DNA from: an uncultured Gammaproteobacteria bacterium
GTDB lineage: Bacteria > Pseudomonadota > Gammaproteobacteria > Eutrophobiales > Eutrophobiaceae
Direction of reading: 5' to 3'
NCBI GenBank assembly: GCA_938084745.1
Contig: CALKEZ010000025.1
Location: 1 to 63,920 of the forward strand
Length of the DNA: 63,920 bases
Within the stretch, counting starts at the first letter, position 1. Each line of letters opens with the position of its first letter. Shown in pieces: positions 38,568 to 48,600 of the stretch. Position numbers and translations under genes: made by a program. The notes below the pieces were generated by a model, which was not told the DNA's origin, did not search any database, and saw only the letters and a program-made list of their open reading frames with translations.

Positions 38568-39497
38568 TTACCTGGTATTTTCCGCACTAAATTGGGCCAT
38601 AGCTTTAGCGTCCATGCACTGAATAAATTCACGTGCTGCCGGAGAAAGGACCTTTCCTCGACGCAGAAACAAGCCATAAGTCCTTTTCGGAAAATATTTT
38701 GTTAACGGTACACGATCCAGCTTCTCTTTGCCGGACAAACAAATATCCGTCACTATGGATATACCGAGACCATTTTCGACATATTTTTTCAGGACTTCCC
38801 AACCACCGGCCTCTAATGCCACTTTATAGTCCACATTGTATTGTTTAAAGACGGAATCAACAATTTGCCAGGTAGACATATGCTGCGGCGATAAAATTAA
38901 ACCGTACTGACTAATGTCTTGCATACTTATTTCCTTATTATTAGCCAGTGGATGCCCGACAGGCATGATCAATACGGGCTCAAATGAGTAAATTGGCAGA
39001 TAGACCACGTCATCCGGAACGCTCAGGGTAGAACCGATGGCAAAATCCACCTCGCCGTTGCGCACCTTTTCAACTCCGAGGGCGGCAGTACAATTGTTCA
39101 GTTTGATATGAATATCAGGGAAGGTGTCAGTGTATCGTTTGATGATATCAGGCAATATATAAAGTATGGTGGCCTCGACGGCAGCAATTTTAAGATTACC
39201 AGTAACCGAGTGATTGCATTTCTCTTCAAAATTTTCTGGCAAGGTCTCGAGCCCTTCGACCAAGGGCAATGACATATCAAATAATATGCTGCCTTCTGCC
39301 GTTAATTCGATTTTAGGCCCTTTGCGAACAAATAAATTTTGCCCGAGGTCTTTCTCAAGTGATTGAATTAAAAGAGAAATAGACGGCTGGCTGAGGAACA
39401 TTTGTTCCGCAGCTCGAGACATGCTCTTAAGTTGAGCGGCATAACAAAACGCCCTGAGTTGTTTCAAACGGTTCTGTTTGTAGTAAAAACGACTCAT
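38568..39497 (-). CDS. LysR-family regulator (CysB-like), divergent from aceA
   Basis: A 309-residue LTTR with the helix-turn-helix at about 8-65 (LKQLRAFCYAAQLKSMSRAA, then EQMFLSQPSISLLIQSLEKD) and a full effector domain (GNLKIAAVEATILYILPDII). It lies head to head with aceA, so it is the best candidate regulator of isocitrate lyase in this genome. A perfect inverted repeat sits just upstream of its own start, a likely autoregulatory site. The effector is unknown. Confidence 0.9.
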   Translation of the reverse strand: MSRFYYKQNRLKQLRAFCYAAQLKSMSRAAEQMFLSQPSISLLIQSLEKDLGQNLFVRKGPKIELTAEGSILFDMSLPLVEGLETLPENFEEKCNHSVTGNLKIAAVEATILYILPDIIKRYTDTFPDIHIKLNNCTAALGVEKVRNGEVDFAIGSTLSVPDDVVYLPIYSFEPVLIMPVGHPLANNKEISMQDISQYGLILSPQHMSTWQIVDSVFKQYNVDYKVALEAGGWEVLKKYVENGLGISIVTDICLSGKEKLDRVPLTKYFPKRTYGLFLRRGKVLSPAAREFIQCMDAKAMAQFSAENTR

Positions 39498-39515
39498 AAT
39501 ATACTGATTATAACT

Positions 39516-39540
39516 TTAGTATTAATATTGTTAATACTAA
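39516..39540. promoter_or_regulatory. Perfect 25-bp inverted repeat near the LysR start
   Basis: Arms TTAGTATTAA and TTAATACTAA (10 bp each) flank the 5-nt spacer TATTG. It contains T-N11-A half-site spacing expected of LTTR boxes. It is 18 bp upstream of the LysR ATG and about 206 bp upstream of the aceA start. Confidence 0.6.
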
Positions 39541-39746
39541 TTATTAAAATAATTAGCTTGCTAAATAGTAGAGATCTTATTATTTTTGCTGCCCTGAAAT
39601 TTAAACGTCATGTCTGATTATCATTTGGACTAGTCTTTTTATACAGCAGTAGTCGGGTATATTGAGATGAAATTGACTAAATCTGAAATATTTGGATTCA
39701 TTTAACTATGATTCCTGAGTAGAACCGCAAAATTTGGAGAATTACA

Positions 39747-41066
39747 TTGACTAGAGAAGAGCAAATTAAGCAGTTAGAGAAAGACTGGGCAGAAAACCCA
39801 CGTTGGGCAAATGTAAAGCGTGGTTATAGTGCGGCAGATGTTGTTCGTTTGCGCGGCAGTGTTCAGCCTGAATATACCCTTGCACGCAGAGGCGCCGAAA
39901 AGCTCTGGGAAAAAGTTAATGGCACTTCCAAAAAAGGCTATGTAAATGCCTTTGGTGCTATTACTGCTGGTCAGGCCATGCAACAGGCCAAAGCCGGTCT
40001 GGAAGCTGTTTATCTGTCAGGTTGGCAGGTTGCTGCTGATGGCAATACCTCTGAAACGATGTACCCGGATCAATCCTTGTATGCTTACGATTCCGTACCA
40101 ACCATGGTTCGTCGTATCAATAATACCTTCAAGCGTGCAGATGAAATCCAGTGGAAAAATATTGCTGATGGCAAAATGAAAGATGAAGATGCCATTGACT
40201 ACTTCTTGCCTATCGTTGCTGATGCTGAAGCGGGTTTCGGTGGTGTCTTGAATGCCTACGAATTAATGAAAAACATGATCGCTGCCGGCGCTGCCGGTGC
40301 TCATTTCGAGGATCAACTCGCAGCTGTTAAGAAATGTGGTCACATGGGCGGTAAGGTACTGGTTCCAACTCAGGAAGCGATACAAAAATTACTCGCTGCA
40401 CGTTTGGCAGCAGACGTCATGGGTACACCAACTATCGTTCTGGCTCGTACCGATGCTGAAGCAGCAAATCTATTAACCAGTGATTTTGACGAAAACGATA
40501 AACCTTTCGTTACCGGTGAACGTACCGCAGAAGGTTTCTATCGCGTTAAGAATGGTCTGGAACAGGCTATCAGTCGTGGTATCGCTTACGCGCCTTATGC
40601 TGATTTGGTTTGGTGTGAAACAGGTACACCAGATATTGGCTTTGCACGTGAATTTGCCCAAGCAGTACAAGCAGCGGTTCCGGGTCAGTTGATGTCTTAC
40701 AACTGTTCACCTTCGTTTAACTGGAAAAAGAACCTGAACGATTCACAAATCGCCAGCTTCCAGGAAGACTTGTCTGAACTCGGTTACAAGTTCCAGTTCA
40801 TCACATTGGCTGGTATCCATTTGGCCTGGTATCGTACTTTCGACTTCGCATACAACTATGCACGTGGCGAAGGTATGAAGCATTACACTGAAATGGTTCA
40901 AGAACCTGAATTTGAAGGTCGTGAACGTGGATATACTTTCGTCTCTCATCAGCAAGAAGTGGGTGCGGGTTACTTTGATGATGTTACTACCGTGATTCAA
41001 GGTGGCGCATCTTCTGTAACGGCATTAACCGGTTCTACTGAAGAAGCACAGTTCGACGAAAAATAG
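39747..41066 (+). CDS. aceA: Isocitrate lyase
   Basis: A 439-residue isocitrate lyase of the glyoxylate shunt, splitting isocitrate to glyoxylate and succinate. The catalytic signature [10 protein letters not shown] has Cys197; other anchors are [35 protein letters not shown] and [15 protein letters not shown]. The start is TTG, supported by GGAGA seven nucleotides upstream and by the family N-terminus [14 protein letters not shown]. The upstream gene is the divergent LysR regulator. A strong terminator follows. No aceB is adjacent. Confidence 0.95.
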   Translation: MTREEQIKQLEKDWAENPRWANVKRGYSAADVVRLRGSVQPEYTLARRGAEKLWEKVNGTSKKGYVNAFGAITAGQAMQQAKAGLEAVYLSGWQVAADGNTSETMYPDQSLYAYDSVPTMVRRINNTFKRADEIQWKNIADGKMKDEDAIDYFLPIVADAEAGFGGVLNAYELMKNMIAAGAAGAHFEDQLAAVKKCGHMGGKVLVPTQEAIQKLLAARLAADVMGTPTIVLARTDAEAANLLTSDFDENDKPFVTGERTAEGFYRVKNGLEQAISRGIAYAPYADLVWCETGTPDIGFAREFAQAVQAAVPGQLMSYNCSPSFNWKKNLNDSQIASFQEDLSELGYKFQFITLAGIHLAWYRTFDFAYNYARGEGMKHYTEMVQEPEFEGRERGYTFVSHQQEVGAGYFDDVTTVIQGGASSVTALTGSTEEAQFDEK

Positions 41067-41090
41067 TTCTTTTTCGAAGTAGTGTCATAC

Positions 41091-41125
41091 AAAACCCGAA
41101 GGATTAACGTCCTTCGGGTTTTTTT
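41091..41125 (+). terminator. Terminator after aceA
   Basis: AAAACCCGAAGGA pairs with TCCTTCGGGTTTT around a 6-nt loop, then a T run, 25 nt after the aceA stop. Confidence 0.9.
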
Positions 41126-41380
41126 ACGTCCATGGATGGACCGTATGCCGCGAGAGGACAGGAGTCCGAAGCGGCGACGTCCATGGATGGACGGTTGGAA
41201 TTTATGTTCCAAACAAATTCCAATTACCTGCATCCCTGCAGGCAATGCCGCGAGACGCCTACAGGGATGTAGGCGGTAGAGAATGTCGGGAACACATTCT
41301 CGAGGACAGGAGTCCGAAGCGGCAGTGTAAATAAGCCGCAATGTAAAACGTGTGCGCAGGAGCGGCGATCCGAATACACG
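41126..41380. repeat. Mosaic of direct repeats and hairpins
   Basis: A compact repetitive element right after the aceA terminator. ACGTCCATGGATGGAC occurs twice (41126-41141, 41177-41192). A 22-bp block beginning GAGGACAGG and ending GAAGCGGC occurs twice (41154-41175, 41302-41323), with a diverged third piece near 41357. ATGCCGCGAGA occurs twice (41145-41155, 41245-41255). Between them lie three hairpins: TTGGAATTT/AAATTCCAA, CATCCCTG/CAGGGATG and GAGAATGT/ACATTCTC. It looks like a mosaic intergenic repeat family, not a gene; the ORFs that cross it are unconvincing. Confidence 0.8.
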
Positions 41381-41479
41381 AACCAGTCGACAATTAGGTA
41401 AGGGCCAAAACGACGAGGTGTTGAATTTAAAGATATTCTATGTTGATCTACATGAACAATTAAACAATGAACTACAAAC

Positions 41480-42169
41480 ATGAAGTTATCGGTCATTATT
41501 CCCTGTTACAACGAAGAACCTACTATCAAGCAACTAATTGATGCTGTGCGTAATTGCACCTGGTCGGATATTGAAATTATTGTTGTTGATGATTATTCCT
41601 CAGATCGTTCGCGCGATATCCTGGAAAATGAAATTAAGGATAAGATCGATAAACTTATTTTGCATGAACAAAATAAAGGTAAGGGAGCAGCTATAAAAAC
41701 AGGACTCAAACAAGCAACCGGGGATGTCGTGATTATTCAGGATGCCGATCTTGAATATGATCCAAATGAATATGAAATATTAATGAAACCGATCACCGAT
41801 AACCGCGCCGATGTTGTCTACGGTTCACGTTTTTCCTCTGGCAGTGCGCATCGTGTGCTGTATTTCTGGCATCGGCTGGGTAATGGTTTTCTGACGTTTC
41901 TATCGAATATGTTTAGCAACCTGAATCTTACCGACATGGAAACCTGTTATAAGGCCTTCAAAAAAGAAATCATTGATCAGATCGAAATCGAAGAGAATGG
42001 TTTTGGCATGGAGCCGGAATTAACGGCAAAAGTAGCAAAACTAAAATGTAGAATATACGAAGTCGGTATATCGTATTACGGACGCACCTATCAGGAAGGT
42101 AAAAAGATAAACTGGAAAGACGGCGTGCGCGCTATCTATTGCATCGTTAAATACAATGTATTCCGCTGA
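41480..42169 (+). CDS. Glycosyltransferase family 2 protein
   Basis: A 229-residue GT-A fold enzyme, similar to dolichyl-phosphate-mannose-synthase-like transferases. The nucleotide-sugar site reads [20 protein letters not shown], then [14 protein letters not shown], and the metal site [13 protein letters not shown]. Basic and aromatic residues near the end ([17 protein letters not shown]) are common in lipid-linked-sugar transferases. No transmembrane tail is present. Sugar and acceptor unknown; it stands alone after the repeat element. Confidence 0.85.
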   Translation: MKLSVIIPCYNEEPTIKQLIDAVRNCTWSDIEIIVVDDYSSDRSRDILENEIKDKIDKLILHEQNKGKGAAIKTGLKQATGDVVIIQDADLEYDPNEYEILMKPITDNRADVVYGSRFSSGSAHRVLYFWHRLGNGFLTFLSNMFSNLNLTDMETCYKAFKKEIIDQIEIEENGFGMEPELTAKVAKLKCRIYEVGISYYGRTYQEGKKINWKDGVRAIYCIVKYNVFR

Positions 42170-42175
42170 TTGAAT

Positions 42176-42682
42176 TCAATGAGTGCGATGTTGAGAGAAA
42201 GCAATTTTATCAAGATACGCAAGTAGTAAAGCCGACACGACGAAAGTCATATGAATGATGACATACCACATTAATTTATTATCAGGTATTTGGCTGACTT
42301 CCATAAATTTTTGTAACAAGTGAATTGAAGAAATTGCGACAATAGAGGCAGCAACTTTAAGTTTCAATGTCCCGGCATCAAGCTTGCCATGCCAATCCAG
42401 TTTCTCATCGCCATCCTCAAGATCAATCTTTGATACGAAGTTCTCATAGCCACTAAACATAACCATGACAATCAAACTTCCTACCAGTGACATATCAATC
42501 AGTGAAAGAATAGAAAGAACCAAATCGGCCTCACTCATAGAAATGACGATAGTGAATGTATGAATTAATTCCTGAAAGAATTTTATGCCTAATGCAATCA
42601 GAGCAAAAGATAAACCAAGGTAAATAGGCGCAAGTAACCAGCGACTGGAAAATAAAGTTCTTTCTATAAATTTTTCTATCAT
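42176..42682 (-). CDS. YqhA/UPF0114 family membrane protein
   Basis: A 168-residue protein with about four membrane helices, matching the TIGR00645/YqhA family: [40 protein letters not shown] and [20 protein letters not shown]. Function unknown. Last gene of the yciB-yciI-bolA-dam-dapE unit, 5 nt after dapE. Confidence 0.9.
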   Translation of the reverse strand: MIEKFIERTLFSSRWLLAPIYLGLSFALIALGIKFFQELIHTFTIVISMSEADLVLSILSLIDMSLVGSLIVMVMFSGYENFVSKIDLEDGDEKLDWHGKLDAGTLKLKVAASIVAISSIHLLQKFMEVSQIPDNKLMWYVIIHMTFVVSALLLAYLDKIAFSQHRTH

Positions 42683-42687
42683 CAGGT

Positions 42688-43818
42688 TTAATTTTTAAGT
42701 AGTTGTTCGAGTATATTGTGATAAATTTTTGAAAGCGTTTCCAAATCATCAACTTTGACGCATTCATTTATCTTGTGAATAGTTTTATTAATGACGCCAA
42801 GCTCAATGACTTCTGCACCACTGGGCGCAATAAAACGACCATCAGAGGTGCCGCCACCGGTTGAACAAAATGTATCAATGCCACATATATCCTTTATTGC
42901 CTTACAGCTGGCATCAAGTAGTTTGCCAGAGTCGGTGAGAAAGGGCAGGCCGGACAGTTTCCATTGTAAATCATAATCGAGTCCATGCTTATTCAGCATC
43001 GCCGTGACTTTTTCCTGTATCTCATCCTGATTGGTCTCGGTTGAATAACGAAAGTTAAAAACCACTTTCATTGAACCGGGGATAACGTTATCAGCGCCCG
43101 TTCCGGCATTGAGATTTGATATCTGGAAACTCGTGGGTGGGAATGAATCGTTACCCTGATCCCATGCGGTCGATGTTATCTCGGTTAAAAACGCACTGGC
43201 TTTATGTATCGGGTTTTCGGCAATGTCCGGATAGGCGACATGACCTTGAATTCCCTTGATGGTGAGTATTCCATTTAATGAACCGCGTCGTCCGATACGA
43301 ATCGTATCGGCAAGTTGCTTATCACTCGAAGGCTCGCCAACAATACACCACTTAATTTTTATGTCATTTTCATTTAAGTAATCAATCACCTTACGCGTAC
43401 CGTTGATTGAAGGACCTTCTTCATCACTGGTAATTAAAAAGGCAATCGTGCCCTTATGATCGGGATGCGCTTTAACAAAACTCTCGGTAGCCGTGATCAT
43501 GGCAGCAATACCACCTTTCATATCGGCAGCACCACGACCATAAAGATGGTCATCAATAATTTCAGCCTTGAACGGATCGGTTTTCCATTCTTCCAGGGGA
43601 CCGGTAGGCACCACATCGGTATGTCCGGCAAACGCAAACAAGGGACCCGACTCGCCATGCGTTAACCAAAGATTATCGACATCATCAAAGCGTAAGTGTG
43701 TTGCCTTGAAGCCGATCTTGCCCAAGCGTTCGGCCATGAGTATTTGGCAACCGGCATCATCGGGCGTAAGTGAGCGGCGGTTAATTAATTCTTCTGTGAG
43801 TTTTAGCGTGTCAGACAT
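42688..43818 (-). CDS. dapE: Succinyl-diaminopimelate desuccinylase
   Basis: A 376-residue M20 metalloenzyme for lysine and meso-diaminopimelate synthesis. Zinc and catalytic motifs: [53 protein letters not shown] and [13 protein letters not shown], and the closing His in [12 protein letters not shown]. It starts 9 nt after the dam gene. Confidence 0.95.
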   Translation of the reverse strand: MSDTLKLTEELINRRSLTPDDAGCQILMAERLGKIGFKATHLRFDDVDNLWLTHGESGPLFAFAGHTDVVPTGPLEEWKTDPFKAEIIDDHLYGRGAADMKGGIAAMITATESFVKAHPDHKGTIAFLITSDEEGPSINGTRKVIDYLNENDIKIKWCIVGEPSSDKQLADTIRIGRRGSLNGILTIKGIQGHVAYPDIAENPIHKASAFLTEITSTAWDQGNDSFPPTSFQISNLNAGTGADNVIPGSMKVVFNFRYSTETNQDEIQEKVTAMLNKHGLDYDLQWKLSGLPFLTDSGKLLDASCKAIKDICGIDTFCSTGGGTSDGRFIAPSGAEVIELGVINKTIHKINECVKVDDLETLSKIYHNILEQLLKN

Positions 43819-43827
43819 AGCGATGTG

Positions 43828-44643
43828 TTATTGAAAAACGGCAAGTAATTCTTCTACCTTGCCTCGGTTACGAGTATTACAACTGATTGTCCTTCTAACC
43901 ATAAACCGTTCAGTCGTGGCGCCTGCATCTTTATAAAGCGCGCGCGTGTTGTCAGTATTGTGATTAGAAATAATAACGGGTATTCCTTTTCGCGCGAGTT
44001 TCACGGCCCATTCGGCCAATTCGATTTGTTCCTTCCAGGCAAAGCCACCGGAAAAATAATCGGTAAAACAGGCAGTCTTGGACAACGGTACATACGGTGG
44101 GTCGCAATAAACGACATCACCGCGTTTCGCCTGTTTCATGGTATCGACAAAACTGGCATGGATAAATTTGGCAGACTGTGCCGCTTGATGAAAAGCTTCT
44201 AATTCCCTGGTCGGGAAATAAGGCTTCTTATAGCGACCGAAGGGCGTATTAAATTCATGTTTCGAATTATAACGACAGAGGCCATTATAACAGTGCCGAT
44301 TCAAATATAAAAAAAGTGCTGATTTATAACGGGTGTCAGTGGTCGCGTTGAATTGCTCCCTGAAATAATAATAGCGTTCTTCACAATTATTCTCGGGCGT
44401 AAAAAAACTCTGACAATACTTGTCAAACCCGGCATCGTTTTCCTGTACCTGTAGATACAGGTTAATTAAATCGGGATTGGTATCGGCCAATAAATATTTT
44501 TTAAAGCCGGCATTTAAAAACACGGCACCCGAACCGACGAAGGGTTCGACCAGACGGTTACCTTTATCGAGACGATTACGAATTCGATCCAGCAGTTTGT
44601 ATTTGCCGCCGGGCCATTTCAGAAAAGGTTTGGTAAAGGCCAC
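43828..44643 (-). CDS. dam: DNA adenine methylase (Dam family)
   Basis: A 271-residue N6-adenine methyltransferase. Motifs: FLKWPGGK (7-14), FVGSG (35-39) for SAM binding and DPPY (181-184) for catalysis, with the family region LFLYLNRHCYNGLCRYNSKH. I chose the GTG at 44643, 4 nt after the bolA stop; an in-frame TTG at 44667 would overlap bolA and add eight residues. Predicted to methylate GATC for mismatch repair and replication control. Its place between bolA and dapE differs from the enteric aroKB-damX-dam context. Confidence 0.9.
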   Translation of the reverse strand: MAFTKPFLKWPGGKYKLLDRIRNRLDKGNRLVEPFVGSGAVFLNAGFKKYLLADTNPDLINLYLQVQENDAGFDKYCQSFFTPENNCEERYYYFREQFNATTDTRYKSALFLYLNRHCYNGLCRYNSKHEFNTPFGRYKKPYFPTRELEAFHQAAQSAKFIHASFVDTMKQAKRGDVVYCDPPYVPLSKTACFTDYFSGGFAWKEQIELAEWAVKLARKGIPVIISNHNTDNTRALYKDAGATTERFMVRRTISCNTRNRGKVEELLAVFQ

Positions 44644-44647
44644 GCTA

Positions 44648-44920
44648 TTAATGCTCGTCAGTCGCAATCGCTTGAATACTTAGCGCATGAATTTCGGCAG
44701 GCATTAAACTGTCTACTGCGGCATAGACCAGCCTGTGCCGCGCAAGCGGTAGTAGACCGTTAAATTTGTTCGATACGATGCGTACCTTGAAATGACCGGC
44801 ACCACCGTGACCGGTGTGTCCGGCATGCAGGTGCGATTCATCAACAATCTCCAGTTCACGCGGCGCCAACTCGGCCTCGAGTAAACGACGAATCATTTCC
44901 ATTCGATCAGTTTCAGACAT
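44648..44920 (-). CDS. BolA family protein
   Basis: A 90-residue BolA/IbaG-type protein: [20 protein letters not shown] with the invariant-like His, [20 protein letters not shown] and [20 protein letters not shown]. BolA proteins partner with monothiol glutaredoxins in iron-sulfur metabolism. The gene overlaps yciI by 8 nt at its start. Confidence 0.92.
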   Translation of the reverse strand: MSETDRMEMIRRLLEAELAPRELEIVDESHLHAGHTGHGGAGHFKVRIVSNKFNGLLPLARHRLVYAAVDSLMPAEIHALSIQAIATDEH

Positions 44921-45218
44921 TGGGAAATACTTTCTTAAAGGGTTTCACGATCACTTTTTCATATACCCCGGCAGTAATATAGGGATCGGCATCTGCCCAG
45001 GCTTGTGCTGCTTGCAGCGAATCAAATTCCGCAACAATCAAACTGCCGCTGAAACCCGCTGGTCCCGGATCTTCACTATCGATGTTTGGATGCGGTCCGG
45101 CGATCAGCAAACGTCCCTCATCCTGTAGTTTTTGTAGCCGACCAATATGCTCAGGTCGAGCGCTGACTCTTTTTTCCAGGCTGTTTTCCACATCCTGACT
45201 GATAATGGCGTAGAACAT
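44913..45218 (-). CDS. yciI: YciI family protein
   Basis: A 101-residue protein almost collinear with E. coli Yci[61 protein letters not shown]. The His and Asp of the putative active site are in this last block. Reaction not known. It is 2 nt downstream of yciB. Confidence 0.92.
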   Translation of the reverse strand: MFYAIISQDVENSLEKRVSARPEHIGRLQKLQDEGRLLIAGPHPNIDSEDPGPAGFSGSLIVAEFDSLQAAQAWADADPYITAGVYEKVIVKPFKKVFPNV

Positions 45219-45220
45219 GA

Positions 45221-45781
45221 TTATTCCTTTTCCTCCTCGACTTCGCTGATGTAGCGCGACATATAGATGGCCTGACCTATAGCAAAGATAAATGTCAGAC
45301 CTAATAGCCCGAAGACTTTGAAATTAGCCCAGAATTCGGTGCTGTAATTATAAGCCACATAGATATTGGCCGCCCCGGAGATAACAAAAAAGCCGGCCCA
45401 GCATAAATTTAATTTAACCCATACCTGATCCGGTACAGTTATGGCATGATCCATCATTCTGCGGATGATGGGTTTCTTACCGATAAACTGGCTACCAAGA
45501 AGGATCACTGCGAATAACCAGTTCACGACCGTTGGCTTCCACTTAAAGAAAAGTTCATCGTGTAATAGTAACGTTGCACCGCCAAGAACGACGGTCAGTG
45601 CAAAAGTGATGATATGCATCTTTTCAAAGCGGCGGGTGAGCAACCAGTAAGCAAGAATTTGTATGAATGAGGCAATGATGATTACCTGGATACCCAGATA
45701 AATACCTTCCTCTCTATTCTCGGGATAATAAAAAGCAATAAGGAACGCGACTAGTGGAAAAAAATCAAACAGGAATTTCAT
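45221..45781 (-). CDS. yciB: Septation protein A / inner membrane protein YciB
   Basis: A 186-residue, five-helix inner-membrane protein: [40 protein letters not shown] and the C-terminal [15 protein letters not shown]. YciB takes part in cell-envelope synthesis and division. It heads the six-gene unit down to yqhA; all gaps are below 10 nt. Confidence 0.93.
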   Translation of the reverse strand: MKFLFDFFPLVAFLIAFYYPENREEGIYLGIQVIIIASFIQILAYWLLTRRFEKMHIITFALTVVLGGATLLLHDELFFKWKPTVVNWLFAVILLGSQFIGKKPIIRRMMDHAITVPDQVWVKLNLCWAGFFVISGAANIYVAYNYSTEFWANFKVFGLLGLTFIFAIGQAIYMSRYISEVEEEKE

Positions 45782-45841
45782 GAATCGTTAAGTAAGTTGG
45801 ATGTGTAGACAATCATAACCTAATTTTTAATTGACAACATT

Positions 45842-46459
45842 ATGGCGCAATATTTCAGAATACATAATCAGAATCCGCAGGCACGACTGATAGCGCAAGC
45901 TATCGCGATTCTTCGTGAAGGTGGTGTGGTTGTTTATCCAACGGACTCTTCCTATGCCCTCGGTTGCTGTCTGGGTGAGAAGGCAGCACTGGATCGAATT
46001 CGAAAGCTACGACAAATACCGGCTGAGCAAAACATGACCTTATTGTGTCGCGACCTTTCCGAAATAGCGTCCTATGCCTCGGTCAACAATTCCGCCTTTC
46101 GCATGATGAAATCAATGACGCCCGGACCTTATACCTTCATTCTCAAGGCCAAGAGTGATGTTCCAAAACGCTTACAGCACCCAAAACGTAAAACCATCGG
46201 CATACGCATTCCGGATAACCCCATATCATTGGCGCTGTTAGAAGCACTCGGCGAGCCGATGATCAGTATCAGCCTCGTTTTACCCAATGAAGACTTGCCC
46301 GAAACCGATCCTGAAGAAATTAATGAAAAGATCGGTAAACAGGTAGATTTAATTATTGATGGCGAAGCCGGCGGCATGGATTTTACGACAATCATTGATA
46401 TGACTGGCGATGAGCCGGTTATCTTACGTGAAGGCAAGGGCATTGCCGATTTAGCCTGA
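45842..46459 (+). CDS. yciO: YciO family (Sua5/YrdC fold) protein
   Basis: A 205-residue protein that tracks E. coli YciO along its length: FRIHNQNPQARLIAQAIAIL, GGVVVYPTDSSYALGCCLGE, KRKTIGIRIPDNPISLALLE and MISISLVLPNEDLPETDPEE. The fold is that of threonylcarbamoyl-AMP synthase, whereas the role of YciO itself is less certain. Divergent from yciB with 60 bp between; trpS follows after 93 nt with its own promoter. Confidence 0.92.
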   Translation: MAQYFRIHNQNPQARLIAQAIAILREGGVVVYPTDSSYALGCCLGEKAALDRIRKLRQIPAEQNMTLLCRDLSEIASYASVNNSAFRMMKSMTPGPYTFILKAKSDVPKRLQHPKRKTIGIRIPDNPISLALLEALGEPMISISLVLPNEDLPETDPEEINEKIGKQVDLIIDGEAGGMDFTTIIDMTGDEPVILREGKGIADLA

Positions 46460-46477
46460 AATTAGCCATACAAATTT

Positions 46478-46506
46478 CTGTCACGGCTAGTCAGTCAGGG
46501 TATAAT
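46478..46506 (+). promoter_or_regulatory. Putative trpS promoter
   Basis: -35 CTGTCA (46478-46483), a 17-nt spacer and a consensus -10 TATAAT (46501-46506), which would give a leader of about 40 nt before trpS. Confidence 0.6.
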
Positions 46507-46552
46507 GCGCGTCTTTTGTACTACCCCTATTTAAAAACGACCGCGGGAGGTT

Positions 46553-47767
46553 GTGTTGTCTACAAGTGGTAAACAGCGGGTTTTGTCCGGCATGCGCCCG
46601 ACAGGCCAACTGCATCTAGGTCATTATCATGGTGTTCTTAAAAACTGGCTCGAATTACAACAGGAATATGAATGTTTCTTTTTTGTTGCGGATTGGCATG
46701 CCCTGACGACGGAATACGAAGATCCTTCAATCATAGAAAAAAGTGTCTGGGACATGGTCATCGATTGGCTTGCTGTCGGCGTAAATCCGGGAGCAGCCAA
46801 GCTTTTTATACAATCGCGTGTGCCCGAACATGCAGAACTACACTTGTTATTATCCATGAGCACACCACTCAGTTGGCTGGAAAGGGTGCCGAGCTACAAG
46901 GACCAACAAGAGAAACTCTCCAATAAAGATCTGACCACTTATGGCTTTTTGGGTTACCCCTTACTACAAACATCAGACATTATTATCTATAAGGCAGGAC
47001 ACGTTCCTGTTGGCGAAGATCAGGTCTCACATGTTGAACTGGCGCGCGAAGTGGTTAGACGTTTCAACCATCTCTATGGAAAAGAGCATGATTTTGAAGC
47101 AAAAGTAGAAGCCGCTATCAAAAAAATGGGTAAGAAGAATGCGCGACTCTATCATGAGCTACGCCGCAGCTATCAGGAGCAAGGCGAATCCCAGGCACTA
47201 GAGCGGGCCCGCGCACTACTGGAATCGCAACAAAATATCAGTATTGGTGATCGTGAACGCTTGTCGGGTTATCTGGATGGTTCGGGTAAGGCCATATTTC
47301 CAGAACCACAAGCCTTGTTAACACCTGCCTCCAAGATGATGGGGCTGGATGGACAAAAGATGTCCAAGTCGTATGGCAATACAATCACACTGCGCGAGAA
47401 TCCAAGCGTCGTTGAAGAAAAAATCAAGAAGATGCCGACTGATCCGGCCCGGGTCAGACGTACCGATCCCGGCGAGCCCGGTAAATGCCCGGTGTGGAAT
47501 CTGCACCAGGTTTATTCCGACGACGATCTGAAAGATTGGGTGGTCGATGGCTGCACGAGTGCGAAAATTGGTTGTCTGGACTGTAAAAAACCATTAATTG
47601 ATGCCATATTAAAAGAACAACAGCCTATTCGGGAACGTGCCAACGAATACATCAACGATCCCGAGACCGTTCGCGGTATTATTGCCGACGGCTGTGATGC
47701 AGCACGAGATGTTGCGCGGGAAACTTTGGAAGAAGTTCGCGATGCGATGGGACTGATCTACCGCTAA
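46553..47767 (+). CDS. trpS: Tryptophanyl-tRNA synthetase (long form)
   Basis: A 404-residue class I synthetase. HIGH-like HLGH (21-24) and KMSKS (269-273) are both present, as is YPLLQTSDIIIYKAGHVPVG. An insertion of about 60 residues (about 183-245) makes it the longer type known from pseudomonads and relatives. The C-terminal part has IGCLDCKKPLIDAIL. The start is GTG at 46553 or TTG at 46556; GGGAGG ends at 46550, so the TTG has the better spacing. Confidence 0.95.
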   Translation: MLSTSGKQRVLSGMRPTGQLHLGHYHGVLKNWLELQQEYECFFFVADWHALTTEYEDPSIIEKSVWDMVIDWLAVGVNPGAAKLFIQSRVPEHAELHLLLSMSTPLSWLERVPSYKDQQEKLSNKDLTTYGFLGYPLLQTSDIIIYKAGHVPVGEDQVSHVELAREVVRRFNHLYGKEHDFEAKVEAAIKKMGKKNARLYHELRRSYQEQGESQALERARALLESQQNISIGDRERLSGYLDGSGKAIFPEPQALLTPASKMMGLDGQKMSKSYGNTITLRENPSVVEEKIKKMPTDPARVRRTDPGEPGKCPVWNLHQVYSDDDLKDWVVDGCTSAKIGCLDCKKPLIDAILKEQQPIRERANEYINDPETVRGIIADGCDAARDVARETLEEVRDAMGLIYR

Positions 47768-47793
47768 ACAAGCCGCTATTTCGAATTAGACAT

Positions 47794-48600
47794 ATGAACG
47801 AAGAACTCGAAAAAACCAGGACCAGTCAGGATGAAATGCCGTTTGCGCTGGTGTTGGGCTCGCCGTTGACGGAATTACCCAAAGATTTATACATTCCGCC
47901 CGATGCGCTGGAGGTGTTCCTCGAAGCGTTTGAAGGGCCGCTAGATTTACTGCTCTATCTCATCAAACGCCAAAACATCGATATTCTTGATATACCGCTA
48001 ACCAAGATCACCGAGCAGTACATGTCGTATATCGACTTGATGGAAACGCTGCAGCTTGAATTGGCCGGTGAATACTTATTGATGGCCGCGATGCTGGCCG
48101 AAATCAAATCCAGAATGTTATTGCCGCGCCATAATGAAGACGACGAAGAAGACGACCCCAGAGCAGAATTGATAAGACGCTTACAGGAATACGAAAGGTA
48201 TAAACAGGCGGCCGAAAAAATTGATGAGTTACCGCGCTATGAGCGAGATTTATTTACCACTGTTGCCGAGTTTCCAGGGCGCAAGGTAAACCAGAAGCCA
48301 CCGGAAGTCTCGATGGATGCAATCTTACGCGTCTTTGCCGAAGTCATTAAGCGCGCGGATATGTTTTCGCACCACATGGTGCATCGTGAGGCCTTATCCG
48401 TACGTGAACGTATGGGTATCGTGCTCGATAAGGTAAACCCGGATAGTTTTACCGATTTTAAGGATTTGTTCAGTGTTGAAGAAGGTCGGAGCGGTGTGAT
48501 CGTATCACTACTAGCGATTTTACAATTGGTGAAAGACTCATTAATTCAACTCGTACAGAATGAAATCAACGGACCAATTTATGTTAAGGCAGCATCATGA
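47794..48600 (+). CDS. scpA: Segregation and condensation protein A
   Basis: A 268-residue kleisin: EVFLEAFEGPLDLLLYLIKR, then IDILDIPLTKITEQYMSYID, AGEYLLMAAMLAEIKSRMLL and a C-terminal winged helix that contacts the SMC head. With ScpB it bridges SMC in chromosome segregation. Its stop overlaps the scpB start (ATGA). Confidence 0.94.
   Translation: MNEELEKTRTSQDEMPFALVLGSPLTELPKDLYIPPDALEVFLEAFEGPLDLLLYLIKRQNIDILDIPLTKITEQYMSYIDLMETLQLELAGEYLLMAAMLAEIKSRMLLPRHNEDDEEDDPRAELIRRLQEYERYKQAAEKIDELPRYERDLFTTVAEFPGRKVNQKPPEVSMDAILRVFAEVIKRADMFSHHMVHREALSVRERMGIVLDKVNPDSFTDFKDLFSVEEGRSGVIVSLLAILQLVKDSLIQLVQNEINGPIYVKAAS

Noticed and set aside
41082..41279. ORF with repeated RPWMD peptide after aceA
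   Set aside because: It is a reading of the direct-repeat and hairpin element and of the aceA terminator. It has no ribosome binding site and no family-like composition.
41126..41380. CRISPR array
   Set aside because: Repeats are of different kinds, irregularly spaced, with only two copies each, and no cas gene is near.
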